Of a stretch of DNA of 64,000 nucleotides, positions 55,488 through 64,000 are shown one piece after another. The notes beneath the pieces were generated by a model. That model did not search any database. It was not told the origin of the DNA and worked only from the letters and a program-made list of their open reading frames with translations. Source of the stretch: CAZDQL01 sp964507325 (GTDB taxonomy: Bacteria > Planctomycetota > UBA1135 > GCA-002686595); contig CAZDQL010000003.1 of the NCBI GenBank assembly GCA_964507325.1, positions 85,908 to 149,907 on the forward strand. Direction: 5' to 3'. Every line of letters starts with the position of its first letter. Position 1 is the stretch's first letter. The translations under genes and the position numbers were made by a program.

Positions 55488-56825
55488 CTAGCCGGTGTTG
55501 GGGTCGGTTGAGTCTTCCGCCATGGCCAGCAGCAGCGGCTGCTCCAGCGCCTCACAGATCCAGCGTAGGAAGCGGGCGCCGTCGGCCCCGTCGACGACGC
55601 GATGGTCGTAGCTCAAGCTCAGCGGCATCCGTAGCCGGGGTTGGAACTCCTGGCCGTCCCAGACCGGCTCGATCACCGCCCGGGACACGCCGAGAATCCC
55701 GACCTGGGGAGCGTAGACGATGGGGGAGAAACGGGTCCCGCCGATACCGCCGAGGTTGCTGATCGTGAAGCTGCCGCCTTCCATCTCGTCCGGCGAGATG
55801 CGCCGCTCGCGAGCGCGCGCCGCCAACGCGTCGAGCTCGCTGGCGAGAGCGGCAAGCCCCTTGCGCTCGGCATCACGGATCACCGGGACCAGCAGGCCAG
55901 CGGGCGTGTCGACGGCCACACCGATGGCGATGTACTCCTTCAGCACCAGCTCGCCGGCGGTCAGGTCGATGCTGCTGTTGAGCTGCGGGAAGCGCCGCAG
56001 CGCGTGCGCCACCACCTTGACCAGGATGGCGGTCATCGTCAGCTTCGCGGCGGCGTCGGCCTTGCGATTGTGGTCTTGCCGCAAGTGCTCCAGAGCCGTG
56101 ACGTCGGCCTTGTCGTCCTGGGTCACCCGCGGGGCCGTGGCCCAGGCGTAGGCCATGGCGTCGGCGGTGATCTTGCGCACCTGGGTCAGCGGCTGGCGTT
56201 CGACCGTGCCCCATTTGGTGAAGTCGGGTAGCGGTCGAGCCACGGACCCAGCGTCCACGGCGGTGCCGCCGCCGCCGCCTTCCAATGTGCGCTTGACGAA
56301 GTCACGGACATCGTCCGCGCTGATACGGCCGGCCGGTCCGCTGCCGGAAACAGCGTTGATGTCGACGCCGAGCTCTCGAGCGAAGCGACGGACCGACGGC
56401 GCTGCGGGTGCGACCGCGGAGGGTGCACGCCGCTCGGTTCGCGACGGCGGCAAGGGGCGCACTGGGGCCGACTCGGGAGCCGGAGCTGCCGCCGCCGCCG
56501 AAGGTTCCGGAGCGACCGGGATCGCTGCGGGCGCACCGGGCTCGGGATTGGGTGGCACCGGTTGCGGCCGGTCGCTGTCGGACTCCACTTCCGGCTCGCC
56601 GGCCATCACCACCTGGCCGACCGTCACCTCGCTCCCCTCTTCGACCAGGATCGCCGTGATCTTGCCGGTGAATGGTGCCGGCACGGCGACGACCGCCTTG
56701 TCGGTTTCCATTTCCAGCAGAGTCTGGTCCTCTTCCACCCGGTCACCGACCGCCACACTGAAGCCGATCACCAGGCCCTTGGTGACGCCCTCGCTGACCT
56801 CTGGAATCCGGATCTCCTGTTCCAT
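55488..56825 (-). CDS. aceF: Pyruvate dehydrogenase E2, dihydrolipoamide acetyltransferase
   Basis: A 445-residue protein with one lipoyl domain (1-76, lipoyl Lys43 in METDKAVVAVPA), a Pro/Ala-rich linker (about 80-140), a peripheral-subunit-binding domain (about 145-182: SVRRFARELGVDINAVSGSG, then AGRISADDV) and the acetyltransferase domain (about 205-440) ending with SYDHRVVDGADGARFL, the catalytic His-x3-Asp-Gly. It moves the acetyl group from E1 to CoA. It starts 19 bases after the stop of aceE and is clearly in the same operon. The E3 gene (lpd) is not in the window. Proteobacterial AceF often has two or three lipoyl domains; this has one. Confidence 0.95.
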   Translation of the reverse strand: MEQEIRIPEVSEGVTKGLVIGFSVAVGDRVEEDQTLLEMETDKAVVAVPAPFTGKITAILVEEGSEVTVGQVVMAGEPEVESDSDRPQPVPPNPEPGAPAAIPVAPEPSAAAAAPAPESAPVRPLPPSRTERRAPSAVAPAAPSVRRFARELGVDINAVSGSGPAGRISADDVRDFVKRTLEGGGGGTAVDAGSVARPLPDFTKWGTVERQPLTQVRKITADAMAYAWATAPRVTQDDKADVTALEHLRQDHNRKADAAAKLTMTAILVKVVAHALRRFPQLNSSIDLTAGELVLKEYIAIGVAVDTPAGLLVPVIRDAERKGLAALASELDALAARARERRISPDEMEGGSFTISNLGGIGGTRFSPIVYAPQVGILGVSRAVIEPVWDGQEFQPRLRMPLSLSYDHRVVDGADGARFLRWICEALEQPLLLAMAEDSTDPNTG

Positions 56826-56844
56826 TGCGTCTCCTTCCGAGCGA

Positions 56845-59538
56845 CTAGTCCACGTGGGGGTTCAGCTTGGCCTGATCGATGTCGAGTTCCTTGATCGCCT
56901 GGCGGGGCACGGCCTCGTCGAGATCGCCATCGAGCGCCAACTCATGGAGCGCGGCCAGCGCGATGTAGCGGTAGTCGACCTCGAAGAAGTCACGCAACCG
57001 CTCGCGGCTGTCGCTGCGCCCGAAGCCATCGGTCCCGAGCATGTGCAGTCGACCCGGCACCCAGCGGGCGACCGCCGCTGGCAGCACCTTCATGTAGTCG
57101 CTGGCGGCGACGAAGACGCCCTTTTCCTTGCCCAGCACTTGCTCGATCCAGGGCCGCTGCTCGGTACCGGGATGCAGCAGGTGCTTGCGTTCGGCCTCGA
57201 TGGCGTCGCGATACAGCTCCTTGTAGCTGGTCACGCTCCAGACGTCGGCGGCGACGCCATACTGTTCTTGCAGCAGTTGCTGGGCTTTGATGGCTTCATT
57301 GAGGATGGCGCCCGAACCGAGTAGGTGGGCGCGCTTCTGCGCATCGGCACCCTCCAGCGGTGATTTGCTGTAGCGGTAAATACCGCGCAGGATCCCCTCC
57401 CGCACGTCGGCGCCAGCGGGCATCGGTGGCTGCTCGTAGGTCTCGTTCATCACGGTCAGGTAGTAGATCCACTGCTCTCCCTTGCAGTACATCCGCGTAA
57501 TACCGTCGTGAATGATGACGCCGAGCTCGTAGGCGAAGGCGGGGTCGTAGCTCTTCACTGTCGGTGGCGTCAGGGCCAGTACGTGGGAATGCCCGTCCTG
57601 ATGCTGCAGTCCTTCACCGGCCAGGGTCGTGCGGCCGGCCGTGGCGCCGATGAGGAATCCCTTGGCGCCTTGATCGCAGGCCTGCCAGATCGAGTCGCCG
57701 ACCCGCTGGAAGCCGAACATGCTGTAGAAGGTGTAGAAGGGAATCGTGCTTACCCCGTTGTTGGCGTAAGCCGTACCGGCGGCGATGAAGCTGGCCATGC
57801 TGCCGGCCTCACTGAGTCCCTCCTCCAGAATCGCCCCGTCCTTCTTCTCGTTGTAGTACAGCAGCCGATCCCGGTCCACCGGTTCGTAGAGCTGCCCGAT
57901 GTGGCTGTAGATGCCCGCCTGACGGAAGAGAGCCTCCATGCCGAAGGTGCGGGCCTCGTCCGGAATGATCGGCACGATCATGCGACCGATTCCAGGGTCC
58001 CTCAGGAGCTTCGCCAGCAGGTGGACGACGGTCATCGTGGTCGCGACCTCGCGCTCGCCGCTGCCCTCGTAGAGCTCCTGGAAGATCGCTTCGGTCTCGC
58101 AGGCTTGAGGCTCGACCTCGACTTGCCGGCGCGGCAGGCTGCCGCCGAGCTGCTGGCGGCGCTGCCTGAGGTACTGGATCTCCGGAGCGTCGTCAGCGGG
58201 GCGGTAGAAGGGCGTTTCTTCGAGGGCTTCGTCGGCGATGGGGATGTTGAACCGGGTCCGGAACGCGCGCAGCTCCTCGACGTCGAGCTTCTTCTGGCTG
58301 TGGGTGACGTTGCGGCCCTCGCCGCTCTCGCCCAGGCCGTAGCCCTTGATCGTCTGGGCCAGGATCACCGTCGGCTGCGGTCGGCCGTGACTGACCGCCT
58401 CCCGATAGGCGGCGTAGACCTTGGCCGGATCGTGACCGCCGCGGGTCAGTTTGCGGATCTGCTCGTCGCTGTAGTCCCGCACCAGCTCCAGCAGTCCGGG
58501 GTACTTGCCGAAGAAGTGCTGCCGGATGTAGGCGCCATCCGAGACGACGTAGCGCTGCATCTCGCCGTCGAGGACCTCCTCCATCCGCTGCTGCAGGAGA
58601 CCGGTCTGATCGCGATCGAGCAGCTCGTCCCACTGCGATCCCCAGATCACCTTGATGACCCGCCAGCCGGCGCCCCGGAACGCTGCCTCCAGCTCCTGGA
58701 TGATCTTGCCGTTGCCGCGCACAGGTCCGTCGAGTCGCTGTAGGTTGCAGTTGATGACGAAGATCAGGTTGCCGAGCTGCTCGCGGGCGGCCAGCGTGAT
58801 GGCGCCGAGGCTCTCGGGCTCGTCCATCTCGCCGTCGCCCAGCAGCGCCCAGACCTTGCGGCCCGATCGCTCGCGCAACTGGCGGTCGACCAGGTAGTGA
58901 TTGAAGCGGGCCTGATAGATCGCCGAAATCGCGGTCAGTCCCATGCTGACGGTGGGGAACTCCCAGAAATCGGGCATCAGGTAGGGGTGGGGATAGCTAC
59001 TGAGGCCGCCTTGCGGGTCGAGCTCGCGCCGGAAGCGGGAGAGGTCGCCTTCATCGAGCCGCCCTTCGAGATACGCGCGAGCGTAGACCCCGGGCGAGGC
59101 GTGACCCTGGAAGAAGACCATGTCGCCCAGGCAGGCGTGGTCGGGGCCTCGCCAGAAGTGATTGAAGCCGACCTCCCAGAGTGTCGCGGCCGAGGCGTAG
59201 GTCGAGATATGACCACCGATACCAGGCGATTCGCGGTTGGCTCGGACGACCATCGCCATTGCATTCCAGCGGACGATGCTCTTGATGCGTCGTTCGAGCT
59301 CTCGCTCGCCGCCGTAGACCGGCTCCTGGTGGCGCGGAATGGTGTTGATGTAGGGCGTGTTGGCGGTGAACGGGATGCTCACCCCCTGCTCTTGGACCCG
59401 GACCTGCAAGTGGTGCAGGAGCTCGCGCACCCGATCGGGCCCCTGGCTCTGGAGGACGTAGTCGATGGAGTCACGCCATTCGCGGTTCTCGATCTCGCGC
59501 TGAGGATCGTGAGCGGAGGCAGCGGTTCGATCAGCCAT
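56845..59538 (-). CDS. aceE: Pyruvate dehydrogenase E1, homodimeric type
   Basis: An 897-residue thiamine-diphosphate enzyme. The ATG at 59538, with AAGGGA about 8 bases before, gives the normal AceE N-terminus (REIENREWRDSIDYVLQSQG). The frame is open 52 codons further, but that part has no family match. Characteristic segments are IPFTANTPYINTI, GIGGHISTYASAATLWEVGF, the cofactor motif LLGDGEMDEPESLG to VINCNLQRLDGPV (about 230-265), and GEGLQHQDGHSHVLA in the pyrimidine domain. It decarboxylates pyruvate and passes acetyl to the E2 lipoyl group. It is first in the aceE-aceF operon. Length is normal for AceE. Confidence 0.97.
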   Translation of the reverse strand: MADRTAASAHDPQREIENREWRDSIDYVLQSQGPDRVRELLHHLQVRVQEQGVSIPFTANTPYINTIPRHQEPVYGGERELERRIKSIVRWNAMAMVVRANRESPGIGGHISTYASAATLWEVGFNHFWRGPDHACLGDMVFFQGHASPGVYARAYLEGRLDEGDLSRFRRELDPQGGLSSYPHPYLMPDFWEFPTVSMGLTAISAIYQARFNHYLVDRQLRERSGRKVWALLGDGEMDEPESLGAITLAAREQLGNLIFVINCNLQRLDGPVRGNGKIIQELEAAFRGAGWRVIKVIWGSQWDELLDRDQTGLLQQRMEEVLDGEMQRYVVSDGAYIRQHFFGKYPGLLELVRDYSDEQIRKLTRGGHDPAKVYAAYREAVSHGRPQPTVILAQTIKGYGLGESGEGRNVTHSQKKLDVEELRAFRTRFNIPIADEALEETPFYRPADDAPEIQYLRQRRQQLGGSLPRRQVEVEPQACETEAIFQELYEGSGEREVATTMTVVHLLAKLLRDPGIGRMIVPIIPDEARTFGMEALFRQAGIYSHIGQLYEPVDRDRLLYYNEKKDGAILEEGLSEAGSMASFIAAGTAYANNGVSTIPFYTFYSMFGFQRVGDSIWQACDQGAKGFLIGATAGRTTLAGEGLQHQDGHSHVLALTPPTVKSYDPAFAYELGVIIHDGITRMYCKGEQWIYYLTVMNETYEQPPMPAGADVREGILRGIYRYSKSPLEGADAQKRAHLLGSGAILNEAIKAQQLLQEQYGVAADVWSVTSYKELYRDAIEAERKHLLHPGTEQRPWIEQVLGKEKGVFVAASDYMKVLPAAVARWVPGRLHMLGTDGFGRSDSRERLRDFFEVDYRYIALAALHELALDGDLDEAVPRQAIKELDIDQAKLNPHVD

Positions 59539-59860
59539 CGGGGTTCCCTTCGTTCGATGTCCCGGCGAGCGCTGCGAGTGATCTCGGATCCGTCGAAGAA
59601 CACCGGGCGCGACGCCGCTCAGAGTCCGACGACGCGGTGGTGCAGGGGCTCGCCATCCGCCGCATCCTACCCAAACCACCGGCCAGCTGCCCACCGGCTG
59701 AGCGACCGTCGTCCGGGTGCAGGGATGGGGGAACTCGTCTTCGCGCAGAGCCTACGCGGCCGGCTGCGCCAACACCGCCGAGTGGCCGAAGCTCGAGCTG
59801 GGCAGCGAAGGTCGAGGATGGTGGGGGACGTGGGTCGGCAGTGGGCCGGCAGCTCGTTCG
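59539..59860. other. Intergenic region upstream of aceE
   Basis: About 322 bases between aceE and the tandem DUF1080 gene, both on the minus strand. The promoter of aceEF should be here. I see no repeat copy, RNA gene or confident regulator site. Confidence 0.45.
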
Positions 59861-61072
59861 CTACTTCCTCTTCAGCTCCTTGATCCGCACGTTGCGGTAC
59901 CAGACGTGCTTCGCCTCGTCCTGGAACCCGATGTAGCCGCTCAGCGGACGGTCCTTGAGGCGGGACTTGCTCAGGTCCAGATCGATGATCTTTTCACCGT
60001 TGAGCACGACATCGAGCTGCGAGCCGATGCAGGAGATGACATAGCGATTCCATTCCCCTGCCGGCTTGACCATGTTCTTGGTGGGTCCGACCGTGCCGAT
60101 CACGCCACCGCAATCATGGTGCCCGAACTCCTTCTTGCCGTGCGTGTCCAGAATCTGCACCTCGAAGCCGCTGTCCACGTGGCTCAACCGATCGGCAACG
60201 CGCAGGAACACACCGGAGTTGCCTTTCGCGTTGAACTTGAATTCGAGGTCGAGGATGAAGTCCTCGTACTTGCGATCGGTGGTGAGGTAGGCGTCGTAGC
60301 GCTGCCAGCCGTGCTCGCCTGGACGGGGCCGGAGCGCGATGGTGTTCGCGTCCTGAACGACCCAGTTACCCGTGGTTTGCCACCCTCTCAAGTCCTTGCC
60401 GTTGAACATCGGCCGGAATCCAACGGCGGCCCAGTCGGCTGCAGTGGGCTCGCGAATCTCGATATCCTTGAACATGACCTCCATGTCCGCCCCGCCGTGG
60501 AGCTGCAACGCGAAGTGCCCTCTCAAGCTTCCGGGATCATTCTCGAGTTGCACGGTCTGCGTGCCGTTCAGCCGCACGCTGACGTTCTGGCCGAGGGCGG
60601 TGATGGACATCGCGTTCCATTCCGTCGGCCTGTAGATCCTCCCAATGACCTCGGGATCCGGCTTCTGGACCCAGGCCCGTCCTCCGGTCTCGTAGAGCCC
60701 ACTGACCGCTTTGGAGTTGTCGACTTCCGCTTGAAAGCCGTGGACGCCGACAGCGGACTCGACCTCCTTGCTGCGGTAGTAGAAACCGCTATTGCCTTTG
60801 ACCACGCGGAACTTGAACTGGACGACGAAGTCGGAGTACTCCTCGTCACTGACAAGCAGCCCGTGGCGCGGCTCAGACCGGACGCTCGTGCCGACGAGTA
60901 GGCCGTCTTTGACCTCCCACTCGCCCCCCGGCAAGGCGTGCCAGCCGTCGAGGGTCTTGCCATCGAACAGGGGCGTGAAGCCGCCCGGCTCCTCTTCCGC
61001 CGCAAGCGCGCTGTTGGCGGCGGCCAGGACCAAGACGACGAAGACCAACGCCTGAGAGAGATGACGATGCAT
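59861..61072 (-). CDS. Secreted protein with two DUF1080 (3-keto-glycoside hydrolase-like) domains
   Basis: A 403-residue exported protein. The ATG at 61072 was chosen because AAGGAGG lies about 6 bases upstream and a signal peptide (LSQALVFVVLVLAAANSALA) follows; the frame is open further. Two DUF1080 units are in tandem: about 28-222 (GFTPLFDGKTLDGWHALPGG, NSGFYYRSKE, EWNAMSITALGQNV) and about 232-402 (FRPMFNGKDLRGWQTTGNW, NSGVFLRVADR, EWNRYVISCIG). The family is concanavalin-like in fold and has been linked to hydrolysis of 3-keto-disaccharides in the periplasm. Exported Gfo/Idh/MocA enzymes, one of which is at 33789-35111, could make such substrates, but the genes are far apart. Confidence 0.9.
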   Translation of the reverse strand: MHRHLSQALVFVVLVLAAANSALAAEEEPGGFTPLFDGKTLDGWHALPGGEWEVKDGLLVGTSVRSEPRHGLLVSDEEYSDFVVQFKFRVVKGNSGFYYRSKEVESAVGVHGFQAEVDNSKAVSGLYETGGRAWVQKPDPEVIGRIYRPTEWNAMSITALGQNVSVRLNGTQTVQLENDPGSLRGHFALQLHGGADMEVMFKDIEIREPTAADWAAVGFRPMFNGKDLRGWQTTGNWVVQDANTIALRPRPGEHGWQRYDAYLTTDRKYEDFILDLEFKFNAKGNSGVFLRVADRLSHVDSGFEVQILDTHGKKEFGHHDCGGVIGTVGPTKNMVKPAGEWNRYVISCIGSQLDVVLNGEKIIDLDLSKSRLKDRPLSGYIGFQDEAKHVWYRNVRIKELKRK

Positions 61073-61209
61073 ACCTGCCTCCTTTGCCTGACCCCTAGGG
61101 TACGGAGAGCGCTCCGGAGTGCAACGCCAGTGCATCATCAGGTCTGCGCTTCCCCAGGCTGAGAGGGTAGGCGGTCTCCGATCCACGTCTCGGAGGGCGA
61201 GAGTGCTTC

Positions 61210-62598
61210 CTAGCGCGCGGCCAGGCCGAAGGCCTCCTCGAGGAACGCCAGCACCTCGCGCCAGGAGTCGACGCCGGCGTGGGCGTTGCCCGCTGCCGTT
61301 CCTCCGAACGTCAGGCGCTCGCCGGTGATCGGATGGACGGTGTCCGTCGCCGTCGTGGGCCAGTAGGGCGGCCCGATGAGATGTCCGGCGTCCGGGTAGT
61401 GCAGGTGCGTGATCCGGTGCTCGAAGCTGTGTTCGCGGCAGCGCTCCACGGCGATCTCCGACAGCTCATGACTGGGCCAGAGAGCGTCGTCGTCCCCGGA
61501 GACGAGCAGGATGGGCCCGCGCGTGTGCTCCACGGCGATCTCTGCTTCGCGTACGGCGTCCCGGTCGCGGAAGGCGCTGAGGAACCAGGGGGTGTATGCC
61601 ACCGCCTCTCCCGCCTCCACCAGACGGGCCATCTCCGCCAGCAGCTCGGGGTCTCCCATCGACTGCACGCTGGGCACCGCGTCGCCCGCGAGGGTCCAGC
61701 CCCCCCACACGAGTCCGCTCGGGACGTAGCCGATGACGCAGCGGACCTCCGGCCACGTGGCGCCCAGCAGCAGGGCGAGCTCGCCGCCGCGCGAGCCTCC
61801 GATGACGCCGATCCTCGCCGCGTCGATGCGCGGCTCCTCCTGCATCAAGCGCAGGGCGCGGCGGAAGTACTCGAGAGGAATCTCCTGCAGGTACTCGGGC
61901 AGGTCCTCGTGGGCGAAGTACGCCAGGGCGAAGGCCGCCACGCCTCGCGAAGCCAGCAGGGCCGCCCAGCCTTCGTTCAAGCCGCCGCCGGATCCCCCGA
62001 GCACCAGCAGTCCCGGCACCGGCTCCGGGCTCTCCGGCACGAACAGCGTTCCGACGAGCCCGTCTTTGCGGACCGGGATCCGCTGCACCCCTGCACCCAG
62101 GCGGTGTCGGATCAGCGTCGCCGCCAGCGGTGGCTGCCCGGCGATCAGCACTTCGAGCTGGATCTCCACCGGCGCCAAGGCTTGCTCCGGGCCTTGCTCG
62201 ACCGCGCTGCGCTGCGCGGGAGCAGGAGACTCGGACTCCTCGGATACGCGGGTCATCGACCAAACGAAGCCCATGGCGTCCGCTCCCGCGTACGACCCGG
62301 AGATCGGCGCGTGCTCGGCTAGATCGACCACCCCGGCCAGCGGTCGAAAGACGTTGACCGACCGCCAGCGCTTTCCCAGCCAGGCGCGCACCGTGACGGG
62401 CTCGTCCAGGGGACAGCCGGTGACGCGGACCGAGACCGGCTCGTCCACCAGGCCTTCCAGGGGAGCGATCTCCAGACGCAGCCCGCCGTTGGGATCGCCT
62501 CCTCCGGGTTCCGTGGAGCTGCAGGCGGGGGTGACGAGGAGGATCACTCCAACGAGCAGGGCGCCGAGCCATCCCCTGCGCGGCTCGAGCGGGAGCAC
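61210..62598 (-). CDS. BAAT/acyl-CoA thioesterase-like alpha/beta hydrolase, lipoprotein
   Basis: A 462-residue protein. The GTG at 62598 is preferred, giving a signal (LGALLVGVILLVTPAC) with lipid Cys. An ATG at 62709 in the same frame lies inside a copy of the dispersed repeat and is unlikely to be the true start. Residues about 30-200 match the BAAT N-terminal sandwich (VDEPVSVRVTGCPLDEPVTV), about 210-460 the BAAT C-terminal hydrolase: nucleophile in IGVIGGSRGGELALLLG, Asp in VSGDDDALWPS, His in PDAGHLIGPP. The usual BAAT nucleophile is Cys or Ser; Ser here suggests thioesterase or peptidase-like hydrolysis. A lipid-anchored extracytoplasmic member is not expected to meet acyl-CoA, so the substrate is open. 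Confidence 0.87.
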   Translation of the reverse strand: MLPLEPRRGWLGALLVGVILLVTPACSSTEPGGGDPNGGLRLEIAPLEGLVDEPVSVRVTGCPLDEPVTVRAWLGKRWRSVNVFRPLAGVVDLAEHAPISGSYAGADAMGFVWSMTRVSEESESPAPAQRSAVEQGPEQALAPVEIQLEVLIAGQPPLAATLIRHRLGAGVQRIPVRKDGLVGTLFVPESPEPVPGLLVLGGSGGGLNEGWAALLASRGVAAFALAYFAHEDLPEYLQEIPLEYFRRALRLMQEEPRIDAARIGVIGGSRGGELALLLGATWPEVRCVIGYVPSGLVWGGWTLAGDAVPSVQSMGDPELLAEMARLVEAGEAVAYTPWFLSAFRDRDAVREAEIAVEHTRGPILLVSGDDDALWPSHELSEIAVERCREHSFEHRITHLHYPDAGHLIGPPYWPTTATDTVHPITGERLTFGGTAAGNAHAGVDSWREVLAFLEEAFGLAAR

Positions 62599-62654
62599 GG
62601 CTTCGCTCAGCAGTCGTTGGACACGTCCTGCGGACAGCTCTTCGGGGATAGTCC

Positions 62655-62822
62655 TCTCAAGGCGACGAGCCCCAGAACGTGAAGAGCTCGACCTCTGGGT
62701 CAGTTCCATACCGCGAGGCTACCAGAGGCCGCTGGAGCCGGCGAGACGGCCTTCGAGACCAACGAGGGCGAGCGGTTCGGCCGGCAGGCCGAGGTACTGG
62801 AGGACATTGCGCACGACCGGAC
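62655..62822 (-). repeat. Dispersed IS91-like 3'-end repeat (copy C)
   Basis: This copy fills much of the gap upstream of the BAAT-like gene. The minus strand reads VVRNVLQYLGLPAEPLAL, the IS91-type C-terminus, then continues directly into GCTACCAGAGGCCGCTGG (plus strand) and the GACGAGCCCCAGAACGTG block shared with copies A and B. As in copy F, the segment between the two blocks is missing. The rest of 62823-62981 shows nothing. Confidence 0.78.
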
Positions 62823-62981
62823 TGCACTCCGTGCAAGTGGAAGGGAGAGAAAGCCGCGTAGTCGGCGCAGGACCCGGTCGTCGATCGCGAGCGGGAATCG
62901 ACATCAGTAGTGCTCGGTACGGGAAGTGGCTATGATCGGGCCAGGTCGTGTACTTGATGGCCTCCTACTGAGTCTCCCTGA

Positions 62982-63803
62982 ATGAGCAAGGATCCGAGTC
63001 GAGGGCCGGAGTGGGTCGTTCCGGGCAGCATGACGTGCTTCCAGCTTCGTCACCCAATCCTCGAAGAAGACTGCGGAACCGATTTCGTGCGGGTTCTGTA
63101 TCACGAGCACGAGATCGCCATTTCTGCGCGTGACGTGTCGGAGTCGGAGCTGAGGGGCAGCGAGCCTCTGGAAGGCGGGGCTCAGGTGACTTGCCCGACC
63201 TGCAACGCTCACTTCAGCGTGCTATTCAAGCAACAGTCGATCATCAAGGTCGATACTTCGGACCGGTCCAATCCCGAGGCGCAGGCCGCCATCGAAGAGC
63301 AGAGCAGGATCTACGCTGCGAACACGCGGATCGCACAATGGGTGAGTGCAGGCACTCTGTCGTGCGTCGGCGTGTTCGTGTCAGGCCTCCTGCTCGCTAC
63401 ACGAGGGGTGCGGTTGGGCAACCTGTTGCCGGTCGTCGTTGCGTTGGCTGGCAGCGCAATCGTGTGGCTGATGATCGCGAGTCTTCGTGCGAAGAGACGC
63501 CGCGGCTGGGAACCTTCGGAAGCCGTGATCCTGCCGGCGGGGAGGAGAGGGGGATTCGGCTACCGGCATCCTGCAGCGAAGTCGATGGTGGTGGAAATCT
63601 GCCACGTCATCAACCATGGCACCGGCACCTTGCATCCATTCGTGCCGGTCTCGAAGGAGGCTCTGAAGCTGGGGAGTAAGGCCGTCAAGAAGGGGTGGGA
63701 CGATCCGAAGGGTATTCTGGATCCCGTGGTCAGAGTCCTGAACGACGAGGAGTGGCGAGGGATGAAGCTGGGTGGATTTGCGATCTACACCAGCGGGCAG
63801 TGA
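62982..63803 (+). CDS. Unknown membrane protein with N-terminal CxxC region
   Basis: A 273-residue protein that I do not recognise. Residues 1-100 are soluble and contain VTCPTCNAHFSVLF, a single CPTC pair that could be half of a zinc ribbon. Two membrane helices follow (about 125-140 and 146-166), then a soluble C-terminal part of about 100 residues rich in Lys and Gly. There is no signal peptide. The gene is preceded by the repeat copy C and followed by copy G, so it stands between two element remnants; codon use looks a little less GC-rich than the neighbours, but this was judged by eye. It could be part of a transferred segment. Confidence 0.65.
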   Translation: MSKDPSRGPEWVVPGSMTCFQLRHPILEEDCGTDFVRVLYHEHEIAISARDVSESELRGSEPLEGGAQVTCPTCNAHFSVLFKQQSIIKVDTSDRSNPEAQAAIEEQSRIYAANTRIAQWVSAGTLSCVGVFVSGLLLATRGVRLGNLLPVVVALAGSAIVWLMIASLRAKRRRGWEPSEAVILPAGRRGGFGYRHPAAKSMVVEICHVINHGTGTLHPFVPVSKEALKLGSKAVKKGWDDPKGILDPVVRVLNDEEWRGMKLGGFAIYTSGQ

Positions 63804-63880
63804 CGAGCTAGGCGCGGGGCGGTTCCTTTCCGCCGCTCAATCCCGCCACGCGGAGCGCCACGCGAGCCCCAGGTCAAGCA

Positions 63881-63947
63881 GGTGAGGACGTCGATCTCGA
63901 ACACCCTGCGCAAGAACTCGGCCCAGGTATCGCGGGCCGGGGAGCAC
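63881..63947 (-). mobile_element. IS91-like transposase C-terminal fragment (copy G)
   Basis: The minus strand translates to RDTWAEFLRRVFEIDVLTCL, matching the start of the segment in copy B (TWAELLREVLEIDILTRP). It keeps one Cys of the zinc ribbon. The match ends there, so this copy holds the part just upstream of what copies C and F retain. Confidence 0.78.
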
Positions 63948-64000
63948 TAGCCCGAATTATTCACGAGGGTGGGACGCGGGTGTGTCCGGCGTGTCGATTG

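Noticed and set aside
62598..62709. ATG at 62709 as the start of the BAAT-like gene
   Set aside because: The extra 37 codons lie partly in the dispersed repeat (copy C) and would put the signal peptide in the interior of the protein.

Overview
The window is GC-rich DNA from a draft assembly (a run of 10 Ns lies at 21968-21977). It most resembles a planctomycete of the marine Poly30/Saltatorellus type. The pointers are a secreted protein whose C-terminal domain I associate with that group (36031-37044), an HzsA-related cytochrome, exported Gfo/Idh/MocA oxidoreductases, DUF6807 and tandem DUF1080 proteins, many Tat or lipoprotein signals, and large sensor kinases. This placement rests on family recognition, not on a marker gene. 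I saw no rRNA, tRNA or CRISPR array.

Layout: 1-925 is the start of a Tat-exported class V aminotransferase, cut by the window edge. 1316-5954 is a three-gene overlapping operon: small membrane protein, symporter-histidine kinase, receiver-histidine kinase. 6237-12729 holds a secreted PPC-repeat protein, a Na+/solute symporter and, convergent to it, a GH31 glycosidase with an unknown partner. 13060-18600 encodes exported proteins: a BNR-repeat protein, a transglutaminase-like protein and a beta-barrel protein broken by an in-frame TGA. 19060-24396 has an M14 peptidase and an operon of an HzsA-like dihaem cytochrome plus a Tat-exported RpiB-like protein. 24721-31342 has a TPR signalling protein, a kinase fragment, a lipoprotein phosphodiesterase and an OmpR-type two-component pair. 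31647-35952 is a sugar-metabolism-like operon (Gfo/Idh/MocA, DUF6807, Gfo/Idh/MocA) followed by an SDR. 36031-39577 are surface proteins.

The most interesting locus is 40535-41626 (minus). It reads as one gene only if two in-frame TGA codons are selenocysteine. The first falls in a thioredoxin-like VPGUSTC motif, the second in an MsrA-like GUFWVGE motif. Each TGA is followed at suitable distance by a hairpin with the features of a bacterial SECIS element. The gene is translationally coupled to a TrpF-like protein.

The rest holds an MFS transporter, a PHP-domain lipoprotein, an M3 peptidase, a DUF6265-SRPBCC fusion, a large hybrid kinase, a tetrahaem lipoprotein, a Tat-exported aldo/keto reductase, the pyruvate dehydrogenase genes aceE-aceF, a tandem DUF1080 protein, a BAAT-like lipoprotein hydrolase and an unknown membrane protein.

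At least eight intergenic sites carry short, same-orientation fragments of one degraded element. Where it can be translated, the element is the C-terminal end of an IS91-like transposase. A fragment of an unrelated integrase-type transposase lies at 52686-52905.
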